Shown: one piece after another, positions 8,119 through 16,325 of the stretch
Layout of the letters: each line of letters begins with the position of its first letter
Position numbering within the stretch: position 1 is the first letter of the stretch
Origin: [Clostridium] aminophilum
GTDB lineage: Bacteria > Bacillota > Clostridia > Lachnospirales > Lachnospiraceae
NCBI RefSeq assembly: GCF_900101295.1
Contig: NZ_FOIL01000013.1
Span: forward strand, 1 to 62,899
Reading direction: 5' to 3'
DNA: 62,899 nucleotides
Notes under the pieces: model-generated
Told to the model about the DNA's origin: nothing
The model's input: only the letters and a program-made list of their open reading frames with translations
Database searches by the model: none
Position numbers and translations under genes: made by a program

Positions 8119-9357
8119 ATGAAAAATGGTTTTTTCAGCAGTCTGCCGTTCAGGCTCCTTCTCGGACTTCTGATCGGTATCGGTCTGGGACTTGTGCTTG
8201 AGGGTTCGGATCAGACACTTGTCGGCGGCGCGGTCCTGAACATTGTGGTAACCGCAAAGTACATCTTATCGCAGTTTATCGGTTTCTGCGTTCCGCTGAT
8301 CATCATCGGATTCATCGCTCCGTCCATCACAAGACTGGGACAGAACGCATCCCGCATGCTGAAGGTTGCACTGGTAATCGCCTATGTTTCATCCATCGGC
8401 GCCGCGCTGTTCGCAACGGCAGCAGGATACACGATCCTTCCGCATCTGAACATCAATCCGAATGTGGATGGACTGAAAAATGTTCCGGACGTAGTCTTTG
8501 CACTCTCCATCCCGCCGATCATGTCGGTGATGTCCGCGCTGTTCTTCTCGGTTATGGTCGGACTGGCGGCCGCATGGAACAACAGTAAGAATGTAACCGC
8601 GATCCTGGAGGAGTTTCAGAAGATCGTTCTCAGCATTGTCACACATTTTGTCATCCCGGTACTTCCGTTACTGATCGGATGTACATTCTGCACGCTGAGC
8701 TATGAGGGAACGATCACCAGGCAGCTTCCGATCTTCCTGATCATCATTGTCATTGTTATGGCCGGCCATTATATCTGGCTGACGCTGCTCTACAGCATTG
8801 CCGGCGCTTATTCCGGAAAGAATCCGATGGCGATTCTGAAGAATTACGGACCGGCATATGTGACCGCGGTCGGAACCATGAGCAGCGCGGCGACACTGTC
8901 TGTTGCTCTCAAGTGTGCGGAGAAATCCGTTCCGCCGCTGAGAAAGGATATGGTTCATTTCGGCATTCCGCTGTTTGCCAATATTCATCTGTGCGGATCG
9001 GTTCTGACGGAGACCTTTTTCGTTATGGCAGTATCCAGGATGCTTTACGGTGTGTATCCGGAACCGGGACAGATGGTTCTGTTCTGCCTGCTTCTCGGTG
9101 TCTTCGCGATCGGCGCGCCGGGCGTTCCGGGCGGAACGGTTATGGCCTCTCTCGGACTGATCACCGGCGTTCTCGGATTTGACGAGAACGGAACCGCACT
9201 GATGCTGACTATTTTCGCGCTTCAGGATTCCTTCGGAACCGCCTGCAACGTAACCGGCGACGGTGCACTGTCGTTGATTCTGACCGGTTATGCCGAGAAA
9301 CATTCGATCAACGAGCAGGAGACCGAAGCTGCGGCAAAAATCAACGCTGAAATTTAA
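8119..9357 (+). CDS. Dicarboxylate/amino acid:cation symporter (DAACS family)
   Basis: A 412-residue, eight-helix-type secondary transporter of the GltP/DctA/SstT family, importing glutamate, C4-dicarboxylates or serine/threonine with Na+ or H+. The family signature is visible: serine-rich AVGTMSSAATLSVALKCA (hairpin HP1), then a substrate/ion region around GAPGVPGGTVMASLGLITGVLG and a late DSFGTACNVTGDGALSLI. Substrate cannot be assigned. The ATG at 8119 follows AGGGGGA at 8 bp; the longer frame from 8083 adds no helix. A -10-like GATAAT near 8008 may serve it. A DUF6472 gene follows 10 bp downstream. Confidence 0.93.
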   Translation: MKNGFFSSLPFRLLLGLLIGIGLGLVLEGSDQTLVGGAVLNIVVTAKYILSQFIGFCVPLIIIGFIAPSITRLGQNASRMLKVALVIAYVSSIGAALFATAAGYTILPHLNINPNVDGLKNVPDVVFALSIPPIMSVMSALFFSVMVGLAAAWNNSKNVTAILEEFQKIVLSIVTHFVIPVLPLLIGCTFCTLSYEGTITRQLPIFLIIIVIVMAGHYIWLTLLYSIAGAYSGKNPMAILKNYGPAYVTAVGTMSSAATLSVALKCAEKSVPPLRKDMVHFGIPLFANIHLCGSVLTETFFVMAVSRMLYGVYPEPGQMVLFCLLLGVFAIGAPGVPGGTVMASLGLITGVLGFDENGTALMLTIFALQDSFGTACNVTGDGALSLILTGYAEKHSINEQETEAAAKINAEI

Positions 9358-9367
9358 GGAGAAATGA

Positions 9368-9550
9368 ATGGGAACCTGTGAGACCTGTGCGTATTACGCA
9401 TATGATGAAGACGAGGACGATTATTTCTGTGAGGCTCAGATGGACGAGGACGACTACGCCCGTATTCTGGAAGGCCGCTACAAACAATGCCCGTTTTACC
9501 GCAATGACGACGAGTATGCCGTTGTGCGGCATCAGGCGTTCGGACGGTGA
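9368..9550 (+). CDS. DUF6472-type small cysteine-containing protein
   Basis: A 60-residue acidic protein with four cysteines arranged C-x2-C near the start (ETCAYYAYDED), one in the middle (YFCEAQMDED) and one near the end (QCPFYRNDDEY), a pattern typical of small clostridial DUF6472 proteins and suggestive of metal binding. The start has AAGGAG 5 bp upstream. It follows the symporter gene by 10 bp and is probably on the same mRNA, which ends at the terminator at 9650. Function is unknown. Confidence 0.85.
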   Translation: MGTCETCAYYAYDEDEDDYFCEAQMDEDDYARILEGRYKQCPFYRNDDEYAVVRHQAFGR

Positions 9551-9649
9551 CAGGTTCTCCGGACACCGTTGTGCGGGCCGGAAAGGAGACCACAAGATAT
9601 AGTGGTCCGACTATTCCGGGACAGGACTGCGGAAACAGAGAATAAATCA

Positions 9650-9687
9650 GACACGGCATGCCGGCTGCGGTGTGCCGTGTTTTTTTG
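9650..9687 (+). terminator. Rho-independent terminator after the symporter operon
   Basis: ACACGGCA and TGCCGTGT pair around a 13-base loop and are followed by seven T residues. Confidence 0.85.
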
Positions 9688-9827
9688 ACCTTTGTTCCGT
9701 AAGCATTGGTAATAATTGATAAATGACGCATTTATGCGGGATTTGCGGACCTGCTCCACGAAGCTGCCGCGGAGCCGATGCGAAAAAAGAACGAGGTTTT
9801 TCAGCAGAAAACAGGCAAAAAACGATT

Positions 9828-9875
9828 ATACATCATATTGAATAATCAATTCAGGACAGACACTATATATTGTGT
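9828..9875. promoter_or_regulatory. Tandem NrdR boxes upstream of nrdD
   Basis: ACACTATATATTGTGT at 9860-9875 is an almost ideal NrdR box. A weaker box, ATACATCATATTGAAT at 9828-9843, matches it at 10 of 16 positions and starts exactly 32 bp upstream, the three-helical-turn spacing usual for paired NrdR boxes. NrdR represses ribonucleotide reductase genes in response to nucleotide pools. The pair lies just upstream of the predicted nrdD promoter. Confidence 0.85.
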
Positions 9876-9893
9876 TTTCGGCATAATTTACAA

Positions 9894-9922
9894 TGGACAA
9901 TACCGGAGGCCGAGACTATAAT
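9894..9922 (+). promoter_or_regulatory. Sigma-A-type promoter of nrdD
   Basis: TGGACA (9894-9899), a 17-bp spacer, then a perfect TATAAT (9917-9922). It lies 18 bp downstream of the second NrdR box. The rest of the 490-bp spacer holds the upstream terminator and no gene. Confidence 0.7.
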
Positions 9923-10042
9923 AAGTGAGGCTCAAAGATAGCCGTTGGTCCGCGAAAGATACCGACACCCGTAAACTATGAACGATGCGGGCGCTGCGGG
10001 AGCGGACCGGAATGAATAGACGAAAACCGGGAGGAAATGGAA

Positions 10043-12319
10043 ATGTACGACGAGTATCTGGATGGAAACCTTGGTCTGGAAGAGCAGCAGATCTTTGTAA
10101 TGAAGCGCTCCGGTGAGAGAGTGCCGTTTAATCCGGAAAAGATCGAACATGCGATCTGTAAGGCAAATAAAGAAGAAGGAATTCTGTCTGAGCGTCTGAC
10201 TGATGCACAGATTCATGATGTTGTGATCGGAATTCAGAAGGATGCTCGAAATGCAGGAAGAGATCTTTCCGTTGAAGAGATTCAGGATAAAGTAGAAGAT
10301 GCGCTGATGGGAACCGGAAAACACAAGGTTGCAAGGCTCTACATCACTTATCGCTATAAACACAACGAAATGCGCAAGATGAGCGACATCGACCAGAAGA
10401 TTTCCGGTGTTGTCGAGCGCGACAATGAAGAAGTAAAGCAGGAAAACTCCAACAAGAATCCGACCGTTCTCTCGGTTCAGAGAGATTATATGGCCGGTGA
10501 GTGGAGCCGCTATTACACCAACCGTTACCTCCTTCCGGAGGATATCACCACGGCCCACAAAGAGGGCGTGATTCATTTCCACGATGCGGATTACTTTGCA
10601 CAGCATATGCACAACTGCTGTCTGGTGAATCTGGGTGATATGCTCCAGAACGGCACCTGCATCAGCGGTACGCACATTGACACGCCGCACAGCTTCAACA
10701 CCGCCTGCACGGTTGCATCACAGATCGTCGCTCAGGTTGCATCCAGCCAGTACGGCGGACAGACGATCACCATGTCTCATCTGGCACCGTTTGTCGACGC
10801 CAGCCGTCAGAAGATCGCAAAGCGACTGAAAGGTGAGTTCGAGGAGGCCGGAATCGAAATCTCCGACGAGAAGTTTAAGATTCTGGTGGAGAAGGAAGTG
10901 CGCAAAGAAGTGGAATCCGGATGTCAGACCATCCAGTACCAGCTGATTACCCTTCAGTCCACCAACGGTCAGGCACCATTTGTCACCGTATTCCTTTATC
11001 TCCACGAGGTTCCGGAGGGGCAGACCAGAGATGACCTTGCCATGATCATTGAGGTTATGCTGGAACAGCGGATTCTCGGCGTTAAGGACCGCAACGGCAC
11101 CTATATCACACCGGCGTTCCCGAAGCTGATCTATGTTCTGCAGGATGACAATGTGGAAGAGGGATCCCGGTATTTCTATCTGACACAGCTTGCCGCAGAG
11201 TGCACGGCCAAGAGAATGGTTCCGGACTACATTTCCGAGAAGAAGGCACTGGAGCTGAAGGGCGACTGCTATCCGTGCATGGGATGCCGCTCCTTCCTGA
11301 CACCGGACCGCTTTACGGATGCCGGCGTCGGCAACATCGGCCATGCGGGGAATTTTGACGAGACAAAGCACAAGTATTACGGCCGCTTCAATCAGGGTGT
11401 GGTTACCATTAACCTGGTGGATGTGGCGTGCTCTTCCGGAAAAGATGAGGAAAAGTTCTGGGAGATCATGAACGAGAGACTGGATCTCTGCCACCGGGCG
11501 CTCCGCATCCGTCACGAGAGACTTCTCGGCACACCGTCCGACGTCGCTCCGATCCTCTGGCAGGACGGCGCGCTGGCAAGACTTGCACCGGGCGAGACCA
11601 TTGACAAGCTTCTCTTTGACGGATACTCTACGATTTCTCTCGGATATGCCGGCCTTGCCGAGTGCGTTTACTATATGAAGGGCACCTCCCACACCAGTGA
11701 GGAGGGCGAGCAGTTCGGCCTGAAGGTGATGCAGGCGTTAAATGATGCATGCCAGAAGTGGAAGAAAGAGGAGAACATCGATTATTCCGTATACGGCACT
11801 CCGCTGGAGTCCACTACTTATAAGTTTGCGAAATGCCTGCAGAAGCGATTCGGCAAGATTCCGCATGTGACGGACAAGAATTACATCACCAACAGCTATC
11901 ACGTTCATGTAACCGAGGAGATCAACGCGTTCGACAAGCTTTCCAAGGAAGCAGAGTTCCAGGTGCTCTCTCCGGGCGGCGCGGTAAGCTATGTGGAAGT
12001 TCCGAATATGCAGAACAACCTGAAAGCGGTTCTCGCGATCATGAAGCATATGTATGACACGATCCTCTATGCGGAGCTGAACACAAAGAGCGATCTCTGT
12101 GAGGAGTGCGGCTACAATGGCGAGATCCAGATCGTGAAGGATTCCACCGGAAAGCTTGTGTGGGAGTGTCCGAACTGCAAAAACCGCGATCAGTCGAAGA
12201 TGCATGTGGCAAGACGGACCTGTGGATACATCGGCACACAGTTCTGGAATCAGGGCAGAACTCAGGAGATCGCCGAGCGCGTGATGCACGTGTCGGAGAA
12301 TACCTTCTGCAAGGGATGA
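10043..12319 (+). CDS. nrdD: Anaerobic (class III) ribonucleoside-triphosphate reductase
   Basis: Makes deoxyribonucleotides from NTPs without oxygen using a glycyl radical. The 758-residue protein has an ATP-cone (FVMKRSGERVPFNPEKIEHA, allosteric dATP/ATP site) at the N terminus, the catalytic barrel with FHDADYFAQHMHNCCLVNL and the Cys pair region, a C-terminal zinc site (CEECGYNG and CPNC) and the glycyl radical loop RRTCGYIGTQFWNQGRTQE. I take the ATG at 10043: the GGGAGG site ends 8 bp before it but only 2 bp before the ATG at 10037. NrdR boxes and a promoter lie upstream. The activase nrdG follows about 220 bp later. Confidence 0.97.
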   Translation: MYDEYLDGNLGLEEQQIFVMKRSGERVPFNPEKIEHAICKANKEEGILSERLTDAQIHDVVIGIQKDARNAGRDLSVEEIQDKVEDALMGTGKHKVARLYITYRYKHNEMRKMSDIDQKISGVVERDNEEVKQENSNKNPTVLSVQRDYMAGEWSRYYTNRYLLPEDITTAHKEGVIHFHDADYFAQHMHNCCLVNLGDMLQNGTCISGTHIDTPHSFNTACTVASQIVAQVASSQYGGQTITMSHLAPFVDASRQKIAKRLKGEFEEAGIEISDEKFKILVEKEVRKEVESGCQTIQYQLITLQSTNGQAPFVTVFLYLHEVPEGQTRDDLAMIIEVMLEQRILGVKDRNGTYITPAFPKLIYVLQDDNVEEGSRYFYLTQLAAECTAKRMVPDYISEKKALELKGDCYPCMGCRSFLTPDRFTDAGVGNIGHAGNFDETKHKYYGRFNQGVVTINLVDVACSSGKDEEKFWEIMNERLDLCHRALRIRHERLLGTPSDVAPILWQDGALARLAPGETIDKLLFDGYSTISLGYAGLAECVYYMKGTSHTSEEGEQFGLKVMQALNDACQKWKKEENIDYSVYGTPLESTTYKFAKCLQKRFGKIPHVTDKNYITNSYHVHVTEEINAFDKLSKEAEFQVLSPGGAVSYVEVPNMQNNLKAVLAIMKHMYDTILYAELNTKSDLCEECGYNGEIQIVKDSTGKLVWECPNCKNRDQSKMHVARRTCGYIGTQFWNQGRTQEIAERVMHVSENTFCKG

Positions 12320-12375
12320 CCGCAGCGCAGCGCCGACGGCTTTGACCGTGCAGAAGCGGGATTATAACATGAACC

Positions 12376-12410
12376 AAAAGGCTTTGAAGGGATTCCTTCG
12401 GAGCCTTTTC
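12376..12410 (+). terminator. Hairpin between nrdD and nrdG
   Basis: AAAAGGCTTTGAAGG and CCTTCGGAGCCTTTT pair around GATT, with T residues within the 3' arm. It probably ends or attenuates the nrdD transcript before nrdG. Confidence 0.65.
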
Positions 12411-12542
12411 CCTTGTTTCGTCCCGTTGGCTTTGGGGATTCCATGAAGCCGGGGAACGTTGTATAGTAGAGATAACAACAGGATGCTTTCGCGGAGAAAT
12501 GCGGAATGCAGAATAACGTATTGAAAAAGGAGGCAGAACGGT

Positions 12543-13070
12543 ATGCATATCGGCGAGATAATCAAGACAGATTGCGCAAACGGAATCGGAATCCGGCTGA
12601 CTCTTTTCGTGTCCGGCTGTACGAACTGCTGTCCGGGCTGTTTTCAGCCGCAGACGTGGGATTTTAACTATGGAATTCCGTATACGGAAGAGATCGAGCA
12701 GAGCCTGATGGATGAGCTGAAAAAGCCGTATTACGACGGAATCACGATTCTCGGCGGGGAACCGTTTGAAATCCCGAATCAGGAAGTGCTGGTCCATCTG
12801 ATTCTCCGCATCCGGGAAGAACTTCCGCAGAAGACGATCTGGATGTTTACCGGGTTCACTTATGACCGGGATCTGGTGCCGGGCGGCTGCCGTTACACGA
12901 AAGTGACGGATTCCATTCTGGATCACATTGACATTCTTGTCGACGGAAAGTTTGTGGAGGAGCTGAAGAACATCACTCTGAAATTCCGCGGTTCGGAAAA
13001 CCAGCGGATTATCGACATGAAGAAGACGAGAGCGCAGGGAAGCGTGGTACTGGACCCGCTGAACGACTGA
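12543..13070 (+). CDS. nrdG: Anaerobic ribonucleotide reductase activase (radical SAM)
   Basis: A 175-residue radical-SAM enzyme that uses S-adenosylmethionine and a [4Fe-4S] cluster to install the glycyl radical in NrdD. The cluster motif C-x3-C-x2-C is in GCTNCCPGCF near residue 28, with one extra Cys just before the second ligand. The short NrdG-type sequence continues with the SAM-binding ILGGEPFEIPNQ. The length is usual for NrdG. The start follows AAAGGAGG. It lies downstream of nrdD across a hairpin, so the two may be partly uncoupled. Confidence 0.96.
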   Translation: MHIGEIIKTDCANGIGIRLTLFVSGCTNCCPGCFQPQTWDFNYGIPYTEEIEQSLMDELKKPYYDGITILGGEPFEIPNQEVLVHLILRIREELPQKTIWMFTGFTYDRDLVPGGCRYTKVTDSILDHIDILVDGKFVEELKNITLKFRGSENQRIIDMKKTRAQGSVVLDPLND

Positions 13071-13123
13071 AAGTAACCGGGGACAACGGAGAATAAGAGA
13101 ATCACGGAGAGCAGGTAAATGTG

Positions 13124-13175
13124 CCGGCCATCAATTGTACGAGCGAATATCGTACATTTGATGGCCGATTTTTTT
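13124..13175 (+). terminator. Strong rho-independent terminator after nrdG
   Basis: CGGCCATCAATTGTACGA pairs with TCGTACATTTGATGGCCG with one or two mismatches, then a run of seven T residues. The hairpin repeat copy 2 starts directly in the T-tract. Confidence 0.93.
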
Positions 13176-13446
13176 CATAGGAAATTTCGGAGAAATTTCC
13201 TATGAAAAAAACGCTCCGCGAGGATGCGCACGCCGCTGTAAGCAAATTCACTAAGCTCGAGAAAACCTCGCTAAGTGAATTTCCATGGCACGCACTAAGC
13301 TCGAAAAGACCTCGCTAAGAGCTTCGCCAAGGAAGCTGTCACCTAACGGTGACCAGCGGCGGCGCGCAAAGTCCGCGGGGCTCCCCTCAGGACTGAGGGG
13401 ATGGGGGAGCCGAAGTCCGCTTGCGGACTTTGTTCTCTCCGTCATG
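13174..13446 (+). repeat. Terminator-trailing modular hairpin repeat, copy 2 (long form)
   Basis: It opens with a perfect 15-bp inverted repeat (TTTCATAGGAAATTT / AAATTTCCTATGAAA). After it come CGCTCCGCGAGGATGCGCAC, a stem AAATTCACTAAGC/GCTAAGTGAATTT, the 48-bp shared block at 13329-13376, a CCCCTCAG-GACTGAGGGG stem and the closing AAGTCCGCTTGCGGACTTTG hairpin. Small open frames cross it but differ between copies and have no family match. Confidence 0.88.
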
Positions 13447-13804
13447 GGCGGATCTTCCTTGCTAAAAAATTAAAAACAACATTTAAAATATATTAAATAA
13501 ATAAATGAACGACGTGGCGCAATCAGAATTGATGCATCAAAAAAGGAAAAACGTGAATTATATATGATTTTTTATTTAGGATAAAAGTGAAAAAAACGGT
13601 AATAAAAGACAAATAAGAGCATAATGTGAACATAAAACATAGATATGAAAAATAGATAATTAAAATGAACACAAAAAACAGCGAATAACTCTCCGAAAAT
13701 ATCAAATCCACTATGAAAAACCGGTACGGATCATGTATGATTCAATCAACAGATAGGAATACTGAAATGTGATTGAATTTATGATTATTGCGAGGAGGGA
13801 TTAT
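13447..13804. other. AT-rich spacer without a recognised gene
   Basis: About 350 bp of strikingly A/T-rich DNA, unlike the flanking GC-rich repeat and coding sequence. No protein or RNA family was recognised. It probably contains the promoter of the secreted protein that follows, but I cannot place it with confidence. The sharp change in base composition suggests foreign or neutrally evolving DNA. Confidence 0.6.
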
Positions 13805-14566
13805 ATGAAGCTCAGACGATTTTTCCAGAGCCTCATGGCTGCTGCGGCAATCACAGCAACAATGACCCTTACCTCTTTTGCGGGCGTAAAAGATGGTGGA
13901 TTTCTTACTTCAAATAGCAATGGATATATTTTTAATTCTGTATCGGGAAGTGATCTTTCCGGATGTTATGTTCAGGCGGAAAAAATGCTGAACACCGCCT
14001 GCCCGGCGGTTGGCATGACGACACTGGATAAGGTTTACAGTACCAACACCGGCAATATTCTGATTTCGGCTGAGAGCGCAGAAAAACTGGACTCGATTCA
14101 GAATCAGGTGGATGCATGGCTGGCGGACAATATCCAAAACATCGTTCCGCAGGGAACACCGGCAGCAGATATCCCGCACACAGCCGCTGTATGGGTTTCC
14201 GACCGGATGAATTATGACCGGGCAGCCATCGGCAATTCCGAACTTGCCAGAAGTTATCAGTCAGCACTCCGGTGCTTCACCGAGGGAAAAGGCATCTGCG
14301 CGACATACGCATATGCGTTCAATTCCATCATATCCGCAGTTCCGGTAGCAAATGGCATTGTGGATTACAATGCAGCAAATCCATCCTATCTCGCCGCACG
14401 TTTTGTCTACAATAACGATCATGCATGGTCAGCGATCAATGACAACGGCATCTGGAGATACTACGATGTCTGCAACTACGATGCTGACCGGAACCCCGCA
14501 TATCTTGATATGAATCCGGATACCATGAATGCCGGAGGATACCGCGATATCAAGGTTGCATTTTGA
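13805..14566 (+). CDS. Secreted transglutaminase-like (cysteine protease fold) protein
   Basis: A 253-residue protein with a Sec signal peptide (MKLRRFFQSLMAAAAITATM, cut near SFAG) and a transglutaminase-like domain at about 115-250. The catalytic triad is readable: Cys in EGKGICATYAYAF, His in NNDHAWSAI and Asp in YYDVCNYDAD. Such secreted domains in Clostridia usually act as cell-wall-associated peptidases or crosslinking enzymes. The first 110 residues match nothing I know. The ATG at 13805 follows GAGGAGGG. It stands alone between the AT-rich spacer and a hairpin. Confidence 0.85.
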   Translation: MKLRRFFQSLMAAAAITATMTLTSFAGVKDGGFLTSNSNGYIFNSVSGSDLSGCYVQAEKMLNTACPAVGMTTLDKVYSTNTGNILISAESAEKLDSIQNQVDAWLADNIQNIVPQGTPAADIPHTAAVWVSDRMNYDRAAIGNSELARSYQSALRCFTEGKGICATYAYAFNSIISAVPVANGIVDYNAANPSYLAARFVYNNDHAWSAINDNGIWRYYDVCNYDADRNPAYLDMNPDTMNAGGYRDIKVAF

Positions 14567-14608
14567 GAAAGCCTGCCACTCTTCCTTTTCGATAAAAACT
14601 CTGGGGTG

Positions 14609-14647
14609 CAAGGCCTGACTGATCCCCCCTGATCGGTCAGGCCTTGC
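14609..14647 (+). terminator. Hairpin after the transglutaminase-like gene
   Basis: CAAGGCCTGAC and GTCAGGCCTTG form a perfect 11-bp stem. The following T-run is poor (CCGAATG), so termination strength is uncertain. Confidence 0.55.
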
Positions 14648-14686
14648 CGAATGCATGTATGATTTTGAAGAATGGAAAAACAACTG

Positions 14687-14715
14687 TTTACGCTCCGAAT
14701 GTTGTGCGTTATAAT
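14687..14715 (+). promoter_or_regulatory. Promoter of xpt
   Basis: TTTACG, a 17-bp spacer and a perfect TATAAT (14710-14715). The leader is only about 35 bases, too short for the purine riboswitch that often precedes xpt. Confidence 0.65.
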
Positions 14716-14755
14716 AGGCGGAAATACAAATTGCAGAGAAGCAGGAGGAAATACA

Positions 14756-15328
14756 ATGCAGGAGTTGAAAGACCGCATCCTGAAAGACGGACAGGTTAGA
14801 CCGGGAAATGTACTGAAGGTGGACAGTTTTCTGAACCATCAGATGGATGTTGAACTGTTGGATCATATCGGGGCGGAATTCTATCGACTCTACAAGGATG
14901 CCGGTATCAATAAGATTCTGACAATCGAGGCATCCGGAATCGGCATTGCCTGTCTTGTCGCGACTCATTTCCACGTGCCGATGGTATTTGCCAAGAAGGC
15001 TAAGAGCATCAATATCGACGGCGACGTGTATCATTCCAAGGTTCATTCCTTTACCTATGGAAAGGATTATGATATCACGGTTTCACAGAAATTCCTGAAT
15101 AAAGGTGACCGGGTGCTTCTGATCGATGATTTTATGGCGAACGGAAAGGCCATGAACGGACTGATCGATGTCTGTGAGCAGGCAGGAGCGGAGATTGTCG
15201 GCATCGGAATCTGCATCGAAAAGGGCTTTCAGCCGGGGGGAGAGGATCTTCGAAAGAGAGGATTCCGTGTAGAGTCTCTGGCGATTGTGGAAAACATGAC
15301 CGACGATTCCCTGACATTCCGCGAGTAA
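14756..15328 (+). CDS. xpt: Xanthine phosphoribosyltransferase
   Basis: Converts xanthine and PRPP to XMP in purine salvage, in the cytoplasm. The 190-residue protein is typical of Xpt: the N terminus [14 protein letters not shown] and [15 protein letters not shown], and the PRPP-binding loop [17 protein letters not shown] near residue 125. The start has GCAGGAGG 8 bp upstream. A clear promoter lies before it and it appears to be a single-gene transcript. Unlike many xpt genes there is no room for a purine riboswitch in the leader. Confidence 0.95.
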   Translation: MQELKDRILKDGQVRPGNVLKVDSFLNHQMDVELLDHIGAEFYRLYKDAGINKILTIEASGIGIACLVATHFHVPMVFAKKAKSINIDGDVYHSKVHSFTYGKDYDITVSQKFLNKGDRVLLIDDFMANGKAMNGLIDVCEQAGAEIVGIGICIEKGFQPGGEDLRKRGFRVESLAIVENMTDDSLTFRE

Positions 15329-15525
15329 GCCTCTTTCGGTGATGAATGCGGTTCTGCCGGAGAAAAACCGTACACACTCCTGGTTTTCTGATTATAATAA
15401 AGATATCAACGTCTTTCGGCCCCATCATTTTTGTCCGGAGCTGACCGGCAGGTCCGGATTCTTCGGCAGAAGGGAGAGACCGGGAGAATATCATCGATTG
15501 CAGTACGGAAAGGAGTGCATTACCA

Positions 15526-16077
15526 ATGGCAGACGTAAAAAAGAATCCATATGCCGGAACAAAGACCGAAAAGAATCTCTGGGAAGCTTTTGCCGGAGAG
15601 TCTCAGGCAAGAAACAAATATACATATTTTGCTTCGGTTGCGAAAAAGGCCGGATATGAGCAGATTGCCGCGATGTTTCTCAAGACAGCGGACAATGAAA
15701 AAGAACATGCGAAGCTCTGGTTTAAGGCTCTGGGCGAGTTAGGTGATACCGAACAGAATCTGGAAGCGGCTGCAGCCGGTGAGAACTATGAGTGGACGGA
15801 TATGTATGAGCGCATGGCGAAAGAGGCGGAGGAAGAAGGCTTTACCGCATTGGCCGCTCAGTTCCGCGGTGTGGCGGCGATCGAGAAACTTCATGAGGAG
15901 CGCTATCGGAAACTTCTCCATAACGTGAAAGAAAAGGAAGTTTTCGAGAAGAGTGGTGTCACGGTATGGGAATGTCGTAACTGCGGACATGTTGTGATCG
16001 GAACCAAGGCTCCGGAAGTCTGTCCGGTATGCAATCACCCGCAGAGCTTCTTTGAGGTTCGCGAGGAAAACTATTGA
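15526..16077 (+). CDS. rbr: Rubrerythrin
   Basis: A peroxide-scavenging di-iron protein of anaerobes, 183 residues. The ferritin-like domain has the ligands in [26 protein letters not shown], and IEKLHEERY; the C-terminal rubredoxin site is [12 protein letters not shown] and [13 protein letters not shown]. The start is preceded by GGAAAGGAG. A -10-like TATAAT lies at 15393-15398 and the sequence around it resembles half of a PerR box, but not well enough to claim one. A strong terminator follows. It would work with the desulfoferrodoxin at 5.9 kb. Confidence 0.96.
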   Translation: MADVKKNPYAGTKTEKNLWEAFAGESQARNKYTYFASVAKKAGYEQIAAMFLKTADNEKEHAKLWFKALGELGDTEQNLEAAAAGENYEWTDMYERMAKEAEEEGFTALAAQFRGVAAIEKLHEERYRKLLHNVKEKEVFEKSGVTVWECRNCGHVVIGTKAPEVCPVCNHPQSFFEVREENY

Positions 16078-16142
16078 TTGGTTCCCGGGAGGGAAGAAAA
16101 CAGAGGGATAGGAACTGTCCCTGACTGGCTCTGAACGTTATC

Positions 16143-16192
16143 AGAACGGCAGACAAGCGAAACGCGTTTCGCCTGTCTGCCGTTCTTTTTTG
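16143..16192 (+). terminator. Strong rho-independent terminator after rbr
   Basis: AGAACGGCAGACA/TGTCTGCCGTTCT plus an inner GCGAAACGCGTTTCGC palindrome, then six T residues. A short hairpin-repeat copy follows. Confidence 0.92.
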
Positions 16193-16197
16193 CTTTT

Positions 16198-16256
16198 GGA
16201 GAGGAAATTTCTCCGAAATTCCCTATGAAACTAAAACGCCCCGCGGACTTTGTTCT
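16198..16256 (+). repeat. Terminator-trailing modular hairpin repeat, copy 3 (internally deleted)
   Basis: GAGGAAATTTCTCCGAAATTCCCTATGAAA is the 5' palindrome module (first arm partly lost), followed by AAACGCCCCGCG joined directly to the family's last bases GGACTTTGTTCTA. All middle modules are missing, so this looks like a deletion product. Confidence 0.75.
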
Positions 16257-16297
16257 ATAAAAATGAGGCGAAACACGCTTTGCGTGTTTCGCCTCGC
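16257..16297 (-). terminator. Terminator of the minus-strand FMN-binding protein gene
   Basis: Read on the minus strand, CGAGGCGAAACACGC pairs with GCGTGTTTCGCCTC and is followed by ATTTTTAT. It faces the rbr terminator and lies 28 bp after the stop codon at 16326. Confidence 0.85.
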
Positions 16298-16325
16298 GTA
16301 TGCGATTGCAATATCGTTGGCAGGA

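Noticed and set aside
13285-13473. Small open frames through hairpin-repeat copies 2 and 6 with partly shared peptide (LRASPRKLSPNGDQ)
   Set aside because: Peptide similarity simply follows the DNA repeat. Starts and ends differ between copies, copies 1, 3, 4 and 5 cannot encode it, and there is no ribosome-binding site.
14716-14755. Purine riboswitch before xpt
   Set aside because: The leader between the -10 box and the start codon is about 40 bases, too short for the aptamer, and the conserved loop sequences are absent.
15392-15406. PerR box before rubrerythrin
   Set aside because: TTATAAT fits one half-site, but the second half does not match and the sequence is explained as a -10 box.
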